Part shown: one piece after another, positions 9,603 through 21,639 of the stretch
How the letters are laid out: each line of letters opens with the position of its first letter
How positions within the stretch are numbered: the stretch's first letter is position 1
Source: Schistosoma haematobium
Taxonomy: Eukaryota; Platyhelminthes; Trematoda; Strigeidida; Schistosomatidae
DNA: 64,000 nt
Direction of reading: 5' to 3'
Assembly: GCF_000699445.3 (NCBI RefSeq)
Contig: NC_067198.1
Span: forward strand, 19,920,536-19,984,535
Position numbers and translations under genes: made by a program
The notes under the pieces: model-generated
Told to the model about the DNA's origin: nothing
Databases searched by the model: none
What the model saw: only the letters and a program-made list of their open reading frames with translations

Positions 9603-12600
9603 ATAAGACCGTAACGCTTTGATTTTCTTACCGGACTGTATCAAACAGTGAGTAAGCCTGTGTAAACATAGGTTTTCCTTGTAGAAACAAATGGCATTCA
9701 CTAAAATAACCCAAAGAAACTACAAAGAAATTCGAGTTTCTCCAACAGATGTTATTTTCATGGTTTTTTCGTATATATTCGCATGAAAATGTCAAATGAA
9801 ATGCCGTAAGTGTGTAGTTGTAAATAAACCGTCAAAATAAATAGCTCTGTAAATTTTCGACATCTGATGCTGACCTCGTTAGTTTCACTGGACTCACCTA
9901 GCTGAAGGCACTCGGTCGCGCATCCATACCAGATCACGAGTGGGTACGTCGTGCTCCACATCTCATACAACCGCTAGCCAGCTTAGATTGATCACTTATT
10001 GATATATCGATAGTCTATCATATATATCTTCGAACCTCTTCACTTACGACTTTTCATTTGACTGGATTGACACGTTTTGATTGGAAAAGGTGTTACTGGT
10101 TAAGGCGCTGTCAAAATCCGAATACTTGTAGAATCTTTAGGTGTGTAGGACAAAAACATCATGACGATAAACTTGTTTGAAAAACTACTAGAATAACAGA
10201 GTTATATCACATTATGTACAAGCATATACATACATATTGCTTTTAGATAAAATGTTTGGAATCGAACTGATATACAGAAGCCAATCCACTCCATTTATAT
10301 ATCAGGTTAATACTAGCCCTAGTAATGGTTTGAAAGAAGCAAGAGAGGCCCATATATATTACTAATGTATTTGCAAGCAGTACTCATAACACTTAAATAA
10401 CTACTTTGAGTCCTTAAAAAGTGGTGAAAATAAGTATTTCGTAATGTGCGTAAAAATCCAACCACCATAAAAAAATTTTCCGTCAAAAGCGCTATGGATG
10501 ATTTTGTACACATCTAATTTTGAAAAATTAACCAAATAAGAGGTGAAGAAATTTCCTTTTGGATTTTCTTAATGTGTTTTAACATTATGACTCTTGACAA
10601 GAAGTCTTATTTTCTGAAGTAAAGATCAAACTACCATGCGAAAATAAAGTTAAGTTCATCATAAATATAAAAGAAGGCTAGTTATCTATTAATAAATATA
10701 CTTAGAATAAATGGATGTACAAGATACGAAAAATAGCCTCTCAGTTTATTGAAATTTTAGAGGTAAACTGAAACGCAGTCAAATCTAATAAATTAATTTA
10801 TCACAATATTAATTGACACAGGTCAGTAACATACAGATGGTATTCTGTGGATAGTTTTCCTGCCAAGTAGAAGAAACGCTTATTATCTTAAACAGGGACC
10901 AATTCGAAAAGTCATAAAATGATTGAAAACATCGCGAATGACATCAAAGTTACAAGGCAAGAATCACTAAACAAAATCCTAATCTCGGATCTCTTACAAA
11001 ACAGAATAAACATAAAAGTTTAGGAAGTCGAATCGTACTGAATAAGTGCTGAATTATAACAATCACAAACCAACATTACACTATTCAAACTAACCTATGA
11101 GCACTGCACCACTATTAGGAAACGAAAAGTCGTAGAAACTAATGTTCCATAAAAATGAACACCTCAGTAACTTCATTAAAATTATATAACAAATTGAACC
11201 GGCATCACAAAGTCAACCTCAGAAACTGATAGCTTTACCGTATTCTTACAACATCTCGGAAGGCATCACAAGGATTTTAGAACTGTTTCAAATCAGCGCT
11301 GGCCACAAAGGAGAGCAATTGTTTCACTTCAATTTGTCAACCAAAATAAAAAATTGAAAGAACACGAATGCAACGTCGTCTACAAATGAAATTGTACCGA
11401 ATGTGATAAACACTACGCTAGATGAATTGTAGATCCTCTTCACCTACACATGCAGAATGCTAGTCGTCAGTGAAACAATATAATATGATGTCACCGACTT
11501 CAAATCACGTTGTTGACCACGGGTATAAACCTGACTAGGAAAATTTTGAAACTCTAAATAAAAGGAATTCTAGAAACGTAGGATTCATATTAATCAAAAC
11601 TCAACAGAAAATAGAGATGGACTATGTCTGTCAACCAGTGAGAAGGCCAATCAGAAGCCTCATCAGAGGAGCGAGAAAGTGAACATAAATCCAAAGACGA
11701 ACAAAAACAACCAATAAAAAACCAAGGTCATCAGAATTGACTGATACAATACTTGTGTAATAACTGGTTGTGTAGCATCATCCTACGAGATGACCCCCTT
11801 ACTTGATCAACATTGCCTAGTGAATATATTACTCGAAATTATTTACACCACGAGTTTAAAAGACATTCGTAGTACGTGATTAGAGTAAAATTTAAGACAA
11901 AATACTTTGTTCTAAAGTGATAGTACAATATCAAGCAGTTTTCAGAAACACCAATATCCTCAATTTTTCATGACAAAACTTTTAGCTTGTTAAATGAGTG
12001 ACGTACAGGTGCTCAGGTGAAATCCTGGAGATTGAAATTAAAAGGTTATGACAGGATTTATTATTAACTGGATATACTAGACTACTCGTAATAATTTTAA
12101 TTCGTAGTAAGCCAAATGCACATGATAGGGTCCATCGGTTGACAATAATCAAATTTGAACTATCTTCTTCAAACAAATGTATTTGTGCAAATTTTCATCA
12201 ACAATTGCTGGACAGAAATAATTAGACCAGTCAATTACTATACTATGTTTCATGACCTTTTACAATAAATAGAGTATTGTCTCATTAAAATTAATGATAA
12301 GGATTGAGGCTTCATAATGTTAATTTATTTTCGATTAGAAAATGTTTTAAACGATACGATTTGTGTGTCATCATAATGCTCAGTAAAGGGTTGCCTTCAG
12401 AACTAGTGGATGAGGAAAAAACTAAATTCAATTACCTTTTCCGTTCAATTTCAAAAATGTTTACAGAATACTACATCACATCTGTAAATCTAATTAGACT
12501 GACATAGTTACTGTTCACAAATTTCATGATAAGTCTTCGATTACCAGCTTCTTTTAAACATGTGATCAGAGCCATGTACAATTGTGATTAAAAAATAGAG

Positions 12601-12950
12601 AAAGATGATTGTAACTGCATGATTAGTGTATGTAGACTTAAACGCTATTCAGTTCAAGTAAATGACAACAACACACTATAAAAGTCAGTTAGATTTCTCG
12701 AGTCTATTTAAACTAAATAGTTAAATAATAGAACACAATGACTGCATATAAGTGAGTGTATAAGACAGTCTATTGTTCGGGAACTGAAGACACTAAGAAT
12801 CATCCAGACTTTTGAAATGGGATAGAACTAGACTTTCTAAGTTGACTTGTCTAATATTTAAGAATAAACGTCATTTATAGAAAATAGAGGAAAAGCATCA
12901 TGTTTATTTAGTTGAATTAGAGTTAGGCAAGTGTATAAAGCTTGATCATG
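9603..12950. other. Long stretch without recognisable genes
   Basis: About 3.3 kb of AT-rich sequence. All frames are short and carry no family motif. Upstream exon(s) and the promoter of the SMKR1 gene probably lie here or further left, but I could not identify them. Confidence 0.4.
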
Positions 12951-13005
12951 CATTTAAAAAGTCAAACGTTACCTAACGATAAACCTGGTTAAAATTGGAT
13001 TTCAG

Positions 13006-13263
13006 CCAAAAACGAAAGGAAAACAAAAACTGAAGAAAGGAACCAAGAGAAAATCTGGGAAGGCTAAACGCAAAGGTCGGTCATCTCGGCAGAAAAAGCC
13101 TAAACATGAAATTGATATTATGAGCCTATGTGCCATGGAAAACTTGTACTACATCGCGCACAATGCACCATGTGCATTGATGTATCGTGGTTTTCGTTGG
13201 TCAAGGTTAAAGCCAAAACGAGGTAAGGGTAAGCGGAAAGGGAGAAAGAAGAAGAAAAAATAA
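13006..13263 (+). CDS. SMKR1: Small lysine-rich protein 1 orthologue, last exon
   Basis: A terminal exon of 85 codons and TAA follows a good acceptor (GGATTTCAG, ending at 13005). No in-frame ATG lies between the upstream in-frame stop at 12955 and the acceptor, so at least one 5' exon is missing. The protein is very basic at both ends: Lys/Arg-rich residues 1-34 and the C-terminal KGRKKKKK. The middle, [20 protein letters not shown] followed by a YRGFRW segment, matches the SMKR1 core pattern ([19 protein letters not shown] and LRGFHW). That core plus flanking lysine tracts is diagnostic for this short family, whose function is poorly known. The gene is convergent with ATG10. The intron phase at the acceptor is 0 if the preceding exon ends on a full codon. 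Confidence 0.85.
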   Translation, partial: PKTKGKQKLKKGTKRKSGKAKRKGRSSRQKKPKHEIDIMSLCAMENLYYIAHNAPCALMYRGFRWSRLKPKRGKGKRKGRKKKKK

Positions 13264-13405
13264 TTATCTTGACGTACCACTCAACACCATAGAAGATGCT
13301 TCCACTGAGATGTTATCCTTTATTTATTTACTTATTTATTTATGTTCACAGATAATTTCTGTTGTTTATGACATTTATTTCATAGCTTTTTCCATAGCAT
13401 GTGCA

Positions 13406-13411
13406 AATAAA
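13406..13411 (+). terminator. AATAAA polyadenylation signal after SMKR1
   Basis: AATAAA lies about 145 bases after the SMKR1 stop codon. A second AATAAA follows near 13460. Either could define the 3' end. Confidence 0.55.
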
Positions 13412-13474
13412 ATTGTTACTAAGACTTATTTATGCTTTTTAACTATTGCAAGAAATCCAAATAAAAGCCTTTAA

Positions 13475-15059
13475 ACCTACAAACTTGAATATCAAGGGGC
13501 ACTAATATTTTTACAGTCAAAAACATGCACACAGCCGGACGAGCAATCATGAAAAGTTTAAAATCGGTATTGTCTTCACCAAGATAGAAATAATCCAAAT
13601 GTTGATTTATGAATCACCTAGTTAAATGATATAAAACTCTAGACCGAATGTTAAATTTTCGTAGAGTAAGTGATATGCAACTAAATTCTATTCACTATTT
13701 CGACAAAAGTGATCATGGTGTTTTTTTTTCAAAGCAATCAAAAGATGAATTATAGACTGAGCATACGTAGGTTGTACAAAGTATACTATTCAATTAGTTC
13801 AGTTGTACGAAACAAATCTGATTTCCGTTGATAAATCGAAGATGGCACGATTGCTTTCTCACGCACCTGACAGCTGAATAATTGAAATATGTAACATAAC
13901 ACAGTGCTGAACTTCACCAATTTCCTTATTCTTAGTTCACAGTATTCCGCATAGATGAGTAACATCAACGAGTCAAACTGGAACTTACTCTGTATAACAC
14001 AATAATATAATATGAATTTCCAGAACCTGAAAATCAATACGATGAGGATAACAGCACGTATTCCCTAAAAATCTGCTGTTAATGGAATGAAACAAAAGTT
14101 TTTCAGACAATTAGACGGAATCAAGATATCAAAAATATAAAACGAGAAGTATCGCGAAACTTTCAAAAAGAACAGGTAAAATGAGGCAAAGCTAAAAGTT
14201 TTCTATTCAAAAATCTAGTGAAATAGAAAATGTGAAGGTAATCCAGCTTCGTTTTGATAAAGCTCTTAAGTCATAATAATCCTGGTTTTCTAAAACAGTT
14301 AATCGAACCATTTAGTATTCCGTAGTGATAGACTAATAAAAATTCCCGTCTAACATTTAGTCGAAAACTGGAAGTCAACCTAACGACAGAATAAATTATG
14401 CAACAAGGAAACAATGACATAGTTTTAATGAGTAGAAGACTGAAGTTCTGAAATTTTATAAGCCGCCTGTTCTGTCATAGCTTTTCTGTAGGGAAGTCAT
14501 TTGATTCGTACGTTAATCGACTGCTGATACGACTAGTGAGCCTAGATTTGATTGAGATTTTGTCGTTTTAAAAAGAAATTATGTATTCTTCAGTCTTTGT
14601 AAGAACAGCCAGTTCGTTCTTACTGCATTGTTGAAAATCGCAACGATCGGAACCAGTCCTCACCATATAAAGTTCAAAGCTACTCAGTGTGAAGAGTACA
14701 TGTAACTCAGAATATCACTGTCGATCACCAGTCATTGTACTACTCTGCTAATATTCTGTTAAATTGAATGTTTAAAGTCCATATGCTTCATCGATTTATG
14801 TTTAAAAACCTAAATGCAAATTAAGGTCAACAATAAAAGTGAAAGGAATTATTGTTATTGTTTTGCTAACAGATAAAATGAAATGGAAAATTTGCACTAT
14901 AGACCAATTCAATCGCCAAATAACTAATGACAAAAGCAGTATGAAGGCAATATTTTAATTGAATAACTGAAAACAGATTAATTTACAAAATATGAATGCA
15001 AAAAGAAGCTTATTAATTATACATAAATTTCCACAAGTGTTAGAGATCCTCTCAAAGTT
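13475..15059. other. Intergenic sequence between convergent SMKR1 and ATG10
   Basis: No gene seen. It should contain the 3'UTR and poly(A) site of ATG10 on the minus strand, but no clear AATAAA was found close to the stop codon. Confidence 0.4.
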
Positions 15060-15645
15060 TTACGTTAGTAACGATTTTTGTGGAAGATGAAGTCCAAATG
15101 GAGAAGCGATTAAACTTAACCACATAATCATGTATTTCACCGGATCATTAAGTTGAGTAGGCTGCGAATAAAATACTTCCTTCATGAGATCAGCAGTTTT
15201 ACAAGGATGGAACTCATAAAACGGAATTCCGAGGCGTGGATGTTCGATTTCACTAAGGGCATGTAGGGATAGTGGTACTTCAGAAAGAGGAAACACAGAT
15301 GAACGGAAATTTTCACTCCACAGTTTGTCATGATGTAATGAACGGCCACTTTTTGTCTGGAAACGCATTAAAAGAACAGGCACTTGATAACTATGGCTGA
15401 AAACTATACGATACTCTGCTAAAATTTCACCCGACAATAAAGATTCACTTGTTAATAAACAGCTGGTATTTGATTTGCCAAGTAGTATTGGCTTTCTGTA
15501 GACCATTTCCAATTCGTCCGGATATCCAACAAACTCATCAATAAACCATTCATCACCACTGTCACTATCACAGATTAAATTGTTTTTTAAGGTTTGAATA
15601 GCATCTTTATATGCTATTAATGTGAGTTGGCCACTTTGATGATTC
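15060..15645 (-). CDS. ATG10: Autophagy-related protein 10 (E2-like ATG12-conjugating enzyme), C-terminal exon
   Basis: ATG10 accepts ATG12 from the E1-like ATG7 and conjugates it to ATG5, forming the ATG12-ATG5 scaffold needed for autophagosome growth in the cytosol. The evidence is the family's hallmark C-terminus: EYRIVFSHSYQVPVLLMRF (central strand), EHPRLGIPFYEFHPCKT, in which the Cys of HPCKT is the catalytic thioester residue, then YMIMWLSLIASPFGLHLP before the stop. The exon begins after a good acceptor (CTTGTTTTTTAG, ending at 15646). The frame stays open upstream to an ATG at 15767, which would give 235 aa against about 220 in human, but that N-terminal part shows no clear ATG10 similarity. 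A spliced upstream exon is therefore more likely and was not located. Confidence 0.88.
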
Positions 15646-15769
15646 CTAAAAAACAAGGAACATGAAAATTGATGGTTAACTTCTCTGACTAAAACATATG
15701 GGTTGAAATACTTAACTTTGCAAATGGAATTAACTTGCGTAAAAAATTGTAGAATCCACAAGAACATTA

Positions 15770-16535
15770 AACATAAGCCTAGAAAAAGAATAAGTGTACT
15801 AGCATCATTTTTACCAATTTCAAAGAATGTTTTGCACAGTTCTTAACCAGTAGTTTTTAATTTTTCTGCAACACTACCAAGAAGCTTCAATTTTATTAAG
15901 AGATTAAGACCCAATCTCAGTTATTTTGAAGAATACTGTCACGTCCTTTTTTAATCTTTCTTTTTCAAACTACTAATTTAGCCAACATTGTGAGAATCAG
16001 TAAGTTGCGAATCACAACGTGTAGCCTGTAGTCCAGCCACTTCAGTATATTCAACTTTGTAACCTAACCAAGTGAAAATTTCTCTGCCAAAGACTATACA
16101 TCTGGCTAATTTATTGATATTTTTCGAACTCTTGAAGCTTTTGGTTAACTCAAAGTATGGTGTGTCAACTAGCCACCATTACTTTCAAAAAATAATGATC
16201 TTCATTTTCTCATTGGTGACTATCATTTGTTGTGCAAGCTATCCTAAAACTTTGTGTGCACCTGGGTAGCTTGTGATTGCTGGTGGTGGGGTGCTTATTT
16301 ACGATCAATCTCTAATTAAAGAAATCCAGAGGGAGTTAAACTTTCCTAGATCCTTTTTGTTGCTTTTGTGAAGTTGATCTGCGTGTAAAAACTCAGCTAT
16401 ACGATGTCAGTAAAATAAAAACTACTATATCACACAATCACCGACAGCCTGGCTTAGTGAGAAACAATAGCATGACTTTATGAGGGTTAAAAGGTAGAAA
16501 ATGGTATTTTTCTCAAATAAGTCAGACTGAAGTTA
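15770..16535. other. Likely ATG10 upstream intron or flank, nothing recognised
   Basis: This should include the intron or 5' region of ATG10 on the minus strand. A short plus-strand frame at 16072-16269 has no family features. Confidence 0.35.
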
Positions 16536-16820
16536 GTCGCGGCTTAGACAACTCAGTGGTAACGTTTCTGACTGTGAATCTAGGTGACACGGGATCGAAT
16601 CCATCAGGGAGCATCAGTTCCCTCAAGGTATATCTTGCTGACAAGTGCCATGTGGCACAAAATGTAGGTCCAGGGTTTCCAGTTGACTACCTCCAACTAC
16701 CATCCTATCTCAACATAGTGCACGCAATGTCGATTTACCTAAACTGGTCGATAGGATTCGATATGCACTAAGAGGGACCTGACATACATGACGTTGATTA
16801 CCACCCAGTGATCAATCAAT
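16536..16820 (+). repeat. tRNA-derived SINE
   Basis: The 5' part resembles a tRNA gene: an A-box-like GACAACTCAGTGGTAACG followed 35-40 bases on by a B-box GGGATCGAATCC. The body continues to an ATCAATCAAT tail near 16811-16820. A fragment of the same family lies inverted at 17261-17316 (shared CCAGGGTTTCCAGTTGACTA). Confidence 0.7.
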
Positions 16821-17260
16821 TGTAAACAGTTCGACTTATTGCTAGCTAGCACATAGATTGTTGTGCATACACAAAGTACCTGTTATTTACAAGTATTGAT
16901 ACATAAGAAAAATAGCTCAGAAGTTACCTACGGGTAATTTGCTGATTCGCCAACCACAGTGTGCTGATCATTCCAAAAGTACTTGTAAAAGTGAGATACT
17001 CCAAAAAACCGTTTCACTGAAAAGCTTGCTCCATTTATATTTCAATTAAAATGTCGTATGTCACAAATTTGGCGAATAGCAAATTACAAAACGGGACAGA
17101 AAATATGTTGCACAATTCTTCAGTGAAAAGATGGTCGTGATTTTTTCAAAAAGGGTTTATCCAATATGTGCCCTAGATGGAATAAAGACACTCAACCTAT
17201 TTATTCTTACTGTTCAAAACGAATCCTTTTTACTTTCGCACCGACATTTTGCAAAAAGCA

Positions 17261-17316
17261 TGATAGTTGGAGGTAGTCAACTGGAAACCCTGGACCTAGG
17301 TTTTGTGCCACATGGC
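17261..17316 (-). repeat. Fragment of the 16.5-kb SINE family, inverted
   Basis: The reverse complement matches the body of the SINE at 16650-16705, including CATGTGGCACAAAA, the GGTCCAGGGTTTCC block and GACTACCTCCAACTA. The tRNA-like head is absent. Confidence 0.7.
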
Positions 17317-17325
17317 AATTCTACA

Positions 17326-19261
17326 ATGCGGGAGACGGTTTAATTGTTTGTTTATCAAAACAGAGCGACATATGGCTTAAGAGATTTCTCATAAACGAAG
17401 TCTCCAGACTAAAATCTAGTTTTTATGAGCAAGGCGTTTCCCGAAACCACAATAAAATACTACCACCATATGAATGGCAGCTTTTTAACACGGTCAACTA
17501 TACTTTTTGGTAGTATAAGAACTTCACTGAGATTTAACTTATGTTAATGTGTGATTCATATGATAAGATGACATATTTGTGGGCACTGAAACTTAGGATT
17601 AGTTCGAAACACTATTAAGATAAGAATATTTACTCGAACAGTGGGACCTATGTATGAACCAACAAAATTGTGTACCATTTATTTACCTAATATTACCATG
17701 GAAATGGTTTTGTAAGCCTTACATATGAGCTTCAAAAAGGTCATTTAGTGTTGTTGTCGAGTCGATAAAAAATGAAAGTTGGCAGAGGGTAAACAATCGG
17801 AGAAGCGGTCAGCAGAAGGTAAGGTGGGACTACACGTCCCAAACTTACTTTTCCTAGTATTTAGGTATTAGCAAAGTAGTACTAAGAATTGTTTTCTTAA
17901 TCATCTTTAGGTCAGATCTGTGCCCTAGAAACATTCAAATATCCAGATAAGTAAAGACTATATGTTCATTTATTCTATATGATCAGTCTCAAGACTGTGA
18001 CCAGGTAAATAGTATGTAGTGAGCTCAGTTAGCAACAGATATTCCAATTAGTGAAAGTTATTTTAAGAACTTCGAGCCGAGAAATCGAAAATGATAATAG
18101 TAGACACTGTAAGTATTTATTTTGCACCGTACTGACGCAGTTGGTTTCAAAGAAATACAGAATTTACCACGATCACTAGTTTGATTACGATATTTAAATG
18201 ATTTGTAATTGGCACTAAAATAAACATGAGCAGGAATTTTGCATGGCAAACTAGAAAACGGAGAATGAATGTCAGCAGTGAGCAATCAACACGGAGGTGG
18301 AAGACAGTAAAGGAATGAAAGAGAGCAGATATTAGACACGGTGAAAGATAGGTAGGACATCAAGACAAAAAAGGAGTTTCAGTACATAAATATCACTGAC
18401 TCCAGAAGTCTACTGATATAGGTATTTTGAACTACATCATCACTCATACTCTTGTAAGAGTATGTCTGCAGAACCTAGAGAATGGTAACAAATCAACACA
18501 TGAAATGTGTGAGAACTGATTAGACAACCTGTGCCCCAGTTGTGGAATGACGAAACTAATGGTGAGGAGTTACATCTAGCGAATTCGCTCTGAAATTACA
18601 CATAAATTGGTAACTACATTCAGCCCACATAACTAGTATTTGAAGGTATGGGATTTTCGCCATTTTTCTCTGAAAAACTAACTATACTCGAAAGTAGGAT
18701 GGGTCTAATTGTGGACAAGGATGAGGATTAAACAATGTGTTATAGGGTGTATAAAAGAATCGAATTCTTTGGCAGCACATAGCACACTGGGTGTTGTGGT
18801 AATATCCGGTTGCTCGAACAGAACTATGTGAAGTGGAGTGTGAAATCTAGTACTTTTTCTCGGCTTCTCCACTAGTCACAAGTGAGGAGAATGGGACAAA
18901 ATGTACAATAAAGGTATGAGGCAGTTAGACAAACTGTTCAAAGAGATGTTGAGTTTCCCTTTAAAAGTGAGCTTCAAAACAATGTTCCTTCAAATATTGA
19001 TAAAGCTGGGCTATAAATGCGAGCTAAATATGAATGTGTTCATCGTCCCAAAGTACACATCAAAACAACCTGTCGTCTACCGGTGGAGTGAGTGGGAGAT
19101 TTACTCAAGGAATTGCTGCCGATTGACCGTATTATAAATATTTCAATCCAGGAAGGCATCTTAAACTATATCAGTACTGAAACCACCACTAGCTATCTAA
19201 GGATTAGTTTTCAGAGCTAATGTCGCCGTTTTCAACTGATGTACAGCTTAAAGTTCAAAGT
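17326..19261. other. Unassigned intergenic sequence
   Basis: No gene or repeat family recognised over about 1.9 kb. Short open frames at 18058-18285 and 18901-19137 show no motif. Confidence 0.4.
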
Positions 19262-19400
19262 AAGATTCATTGTTATGATTTATGATTAGAACCTAGTATA
19301 AGGATTTAGAACTAAGGATTTATAGTTAGAACTAGGCTTTAGGATGAGAGTATATGATTAAGACTAGAACTGGAGGTTGAATTAAGCGCTCCCCAAGTCA
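19262..19400. repeat. Degenerate short tandem repeat (AGGATTTAGAACTA-like unit)
   Basis: Successive variants of a GATTAGAAC-CTAGTATAAGG / GATTTAGAACTAAGG unit occur about 4-6 times. A partly inverted echo lies at 19425-19530 (CCTAGGTCTAACC, CTAAATCCTAG). Confidence 0.45.
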
Positions 19401-19616
19401 TAAACCCGGTATATTAATTTTAAACCTAGGTCTAACCTTAAATCACGAACTCTAGATGTCCAAGGTCAGTCGTACTCTTATATCATAATGCTAAGTACTG
19501 ATTCTATAACCTAAATCCTAGTCTCAGCATCATATGCAATCCGTCAGTGTTTGTTGTTTAATGACTGACCAAATGGGTAAAGAAATTTTGTAAGTTATTC
19601 GAAAGGAGCTCAGTAT

Positions 19617-19835
19617 TTGAGATTTAAATTTACTAAATGCTGCCCCGATCTCCCAATTTTGGGGGAAAAGTTTTACCCATTTGGAGGAAGCCTCTATAGA
19701 ACCTTTTGGAGAAACGGCACCAAAACCCAGAAGTTTCCCCATATCTGCGGAAATTCCCCAAAATTTCCCTTTAACCTTGGTGAAGGTCTCTTGACTTTGT
19801 AGGTTTCCCCAAAATTTCCCCAAACTTGAGAGATT
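19617..19835 (-). repeat. GGGGAAATTTT-rich interspersed repeat, copy 3 (inverted)
   Basis: The reverse complement matches 8996-9115 and extends it. Three GGGGAAATTTTGGGGA-like blocks and a TGGGTAAAACTTTTCCCCC block are visible. It is longer than the copies near 9 kb because the GGGGAAA module is repeated. Confidence 0.65.
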
Positions 19836-20209
19836 GGGTGATTTTAACCAAACACAATTTTATGATTCTAGAGTTTCTTATCACGAAAGGACCGCCTTAT
19901 TCCTATATTGATGACACAAAGATTTCTTTCACAATAGTAGGTAAGCAGTGTGGCGCAAATTCGCACCGTGTTGGACAGATATAAGCTCTCTTCTACGACG
20001 GATATCCTGTTTCGTCGGTTATAAGATGGGGCAGTTTTTCAATTCGACTGATCACGAGTCACAATTGATATGATTCTTACATTCGGAGTGTGATATTTCA
20101 ATATACTCAAGACCCAAATATCTCTGCCATGACCTTGAAGTCACAAAAGCCTCCGCGTAGAATCTGTCTTCAGTATTGAGTTATAAGGATAGTAGGTTGA
20201 TGAACCTGT

Positions 20210-21110
20210 GTTAACCTTAACAGATTGCCTTCGAGTGAGAGTCTAGCTTCTCCTTGAAAATATTCACTGATAGTGCTGATGCCACTTTTTCGTGTAAGTC
20301 GTTTCAATCATTGACTACTCGATGAGAAAAATGGGATCTCGTTTTAAGTTTATTAGATCGTGGTTTGCTATGACCTCTGAGGTTATTATTACCGGAGGGA
20401 GCGAAAAGAAAAGACATATTAACACCGAAACCATAACTAAGGGTACCAAATGCCAGTATAATGTCACCTCACGTCCTACCATATGACAAGGGGAAAAGGT
20501 TTAGGCGTTTTATACGCTCATCATACGGAAGTTTAAAAAGGCTCTTCACTAATCTTGTTCCCGTGCGCTGAACACGCTTAAGTGAGTTGGTGTCTTTTAT
20601 CAGACATGGGCTAGCTGCTTGGATACAATACTCTAAATGTGGTCTTACATCGATGGGATAAAAAAAAGTTGAAACATTTCCTCGTCAAAGCATTTGAACG
20701 CTCGGCAAAGTGACTATAACGCACGAAAACCTTTGACAGCGGCTATGTTGCAATGCGTCGTTGTCTTCAAGTCATGACCTATTATTACTCTAAAGCCTTT
20801 ATGTTCTTGAACGTGTGGGAGAGATGTACCACCAATAGCATAATAGTAAGTATTACCATGTCCAACGTGCATGACAACACTCTTCATAGAATTAACTTCC
20901 AAGCCCCAACCTCGAGCCCATCTAAGTCAGCTTGGAGATCAAAACTACCAGCCTCAATTAGTATTGTTCTCTAGATTTTTGCATCATCCGCAATCAATAA
21001 TGTCGGCGACTTAAGCAACAGCGGTAATTAATTAACGTAGAGAAGGAAGATTAGAAGGCCTAAGACGGTGCCTTGGGGTACACCACTTTTGACCGGTTTG
21101 GTAGTCAATA
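20210..21110 (-). mobile_element. Decayed CR1-like LINE, RT to C-terminus
   Basis: Antisense pieces of a reverse transcriptase: GVPQGTVLG at about 21061-21092, ADDAKIxRTI at about 20950-20990, DLKTTTHCN...KGFRAL around 20710-20780, then a C-terminal region related to the better copy at 29990-31470. Frames are broken throughout. Family assignment rests on the RT order and on similarity to that second copy. Confidence 0.75.
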
Positions 21111-21639
21111 ACTGCAACGGCCACAAAAACTTGGCTATAACTCAGAAATCAAAAACGCTGCAGTAAGTTTTAGTTTGAGGTTGCAGAGGTTGTTGAATTT
21201 AATTAAACTTATGGACCTCTCAGTGCTAGACCAACATTGAAAACCTGGAAATACTGGACGGGCGTTTCGTCATGTTATGAGCACCTCAGCGGATGCCAAT
21301 GGGAAATGCAGGATTTACAGCAGTACGCCTGTACAAACATAAGCTTAATCAACAATCAGCTGTTATTCCGTTCTCTCCAGAAGATAAAGCCTAATTGCAT
21401 CTCCTGTTATAACCACTTCTTTCGTACATTCCATCACTGTTCTTACTAGGCCATCTCCATTCATCTAGCACCTATGAACCGGTTCTAGAAGCGATGACCC
21501 ATAAGTAGTAAATTCGTTGGCTGAACGTTTATACACTTGTTCCTGTCTAAAAAGTAGACTTCAAAGTCTGGCCAACCCACTTCTGTTTCCATGTTTAACG
21601 ACAGTCGTCATAGTTTTCGATGATAAACTTAAGAGTTAT

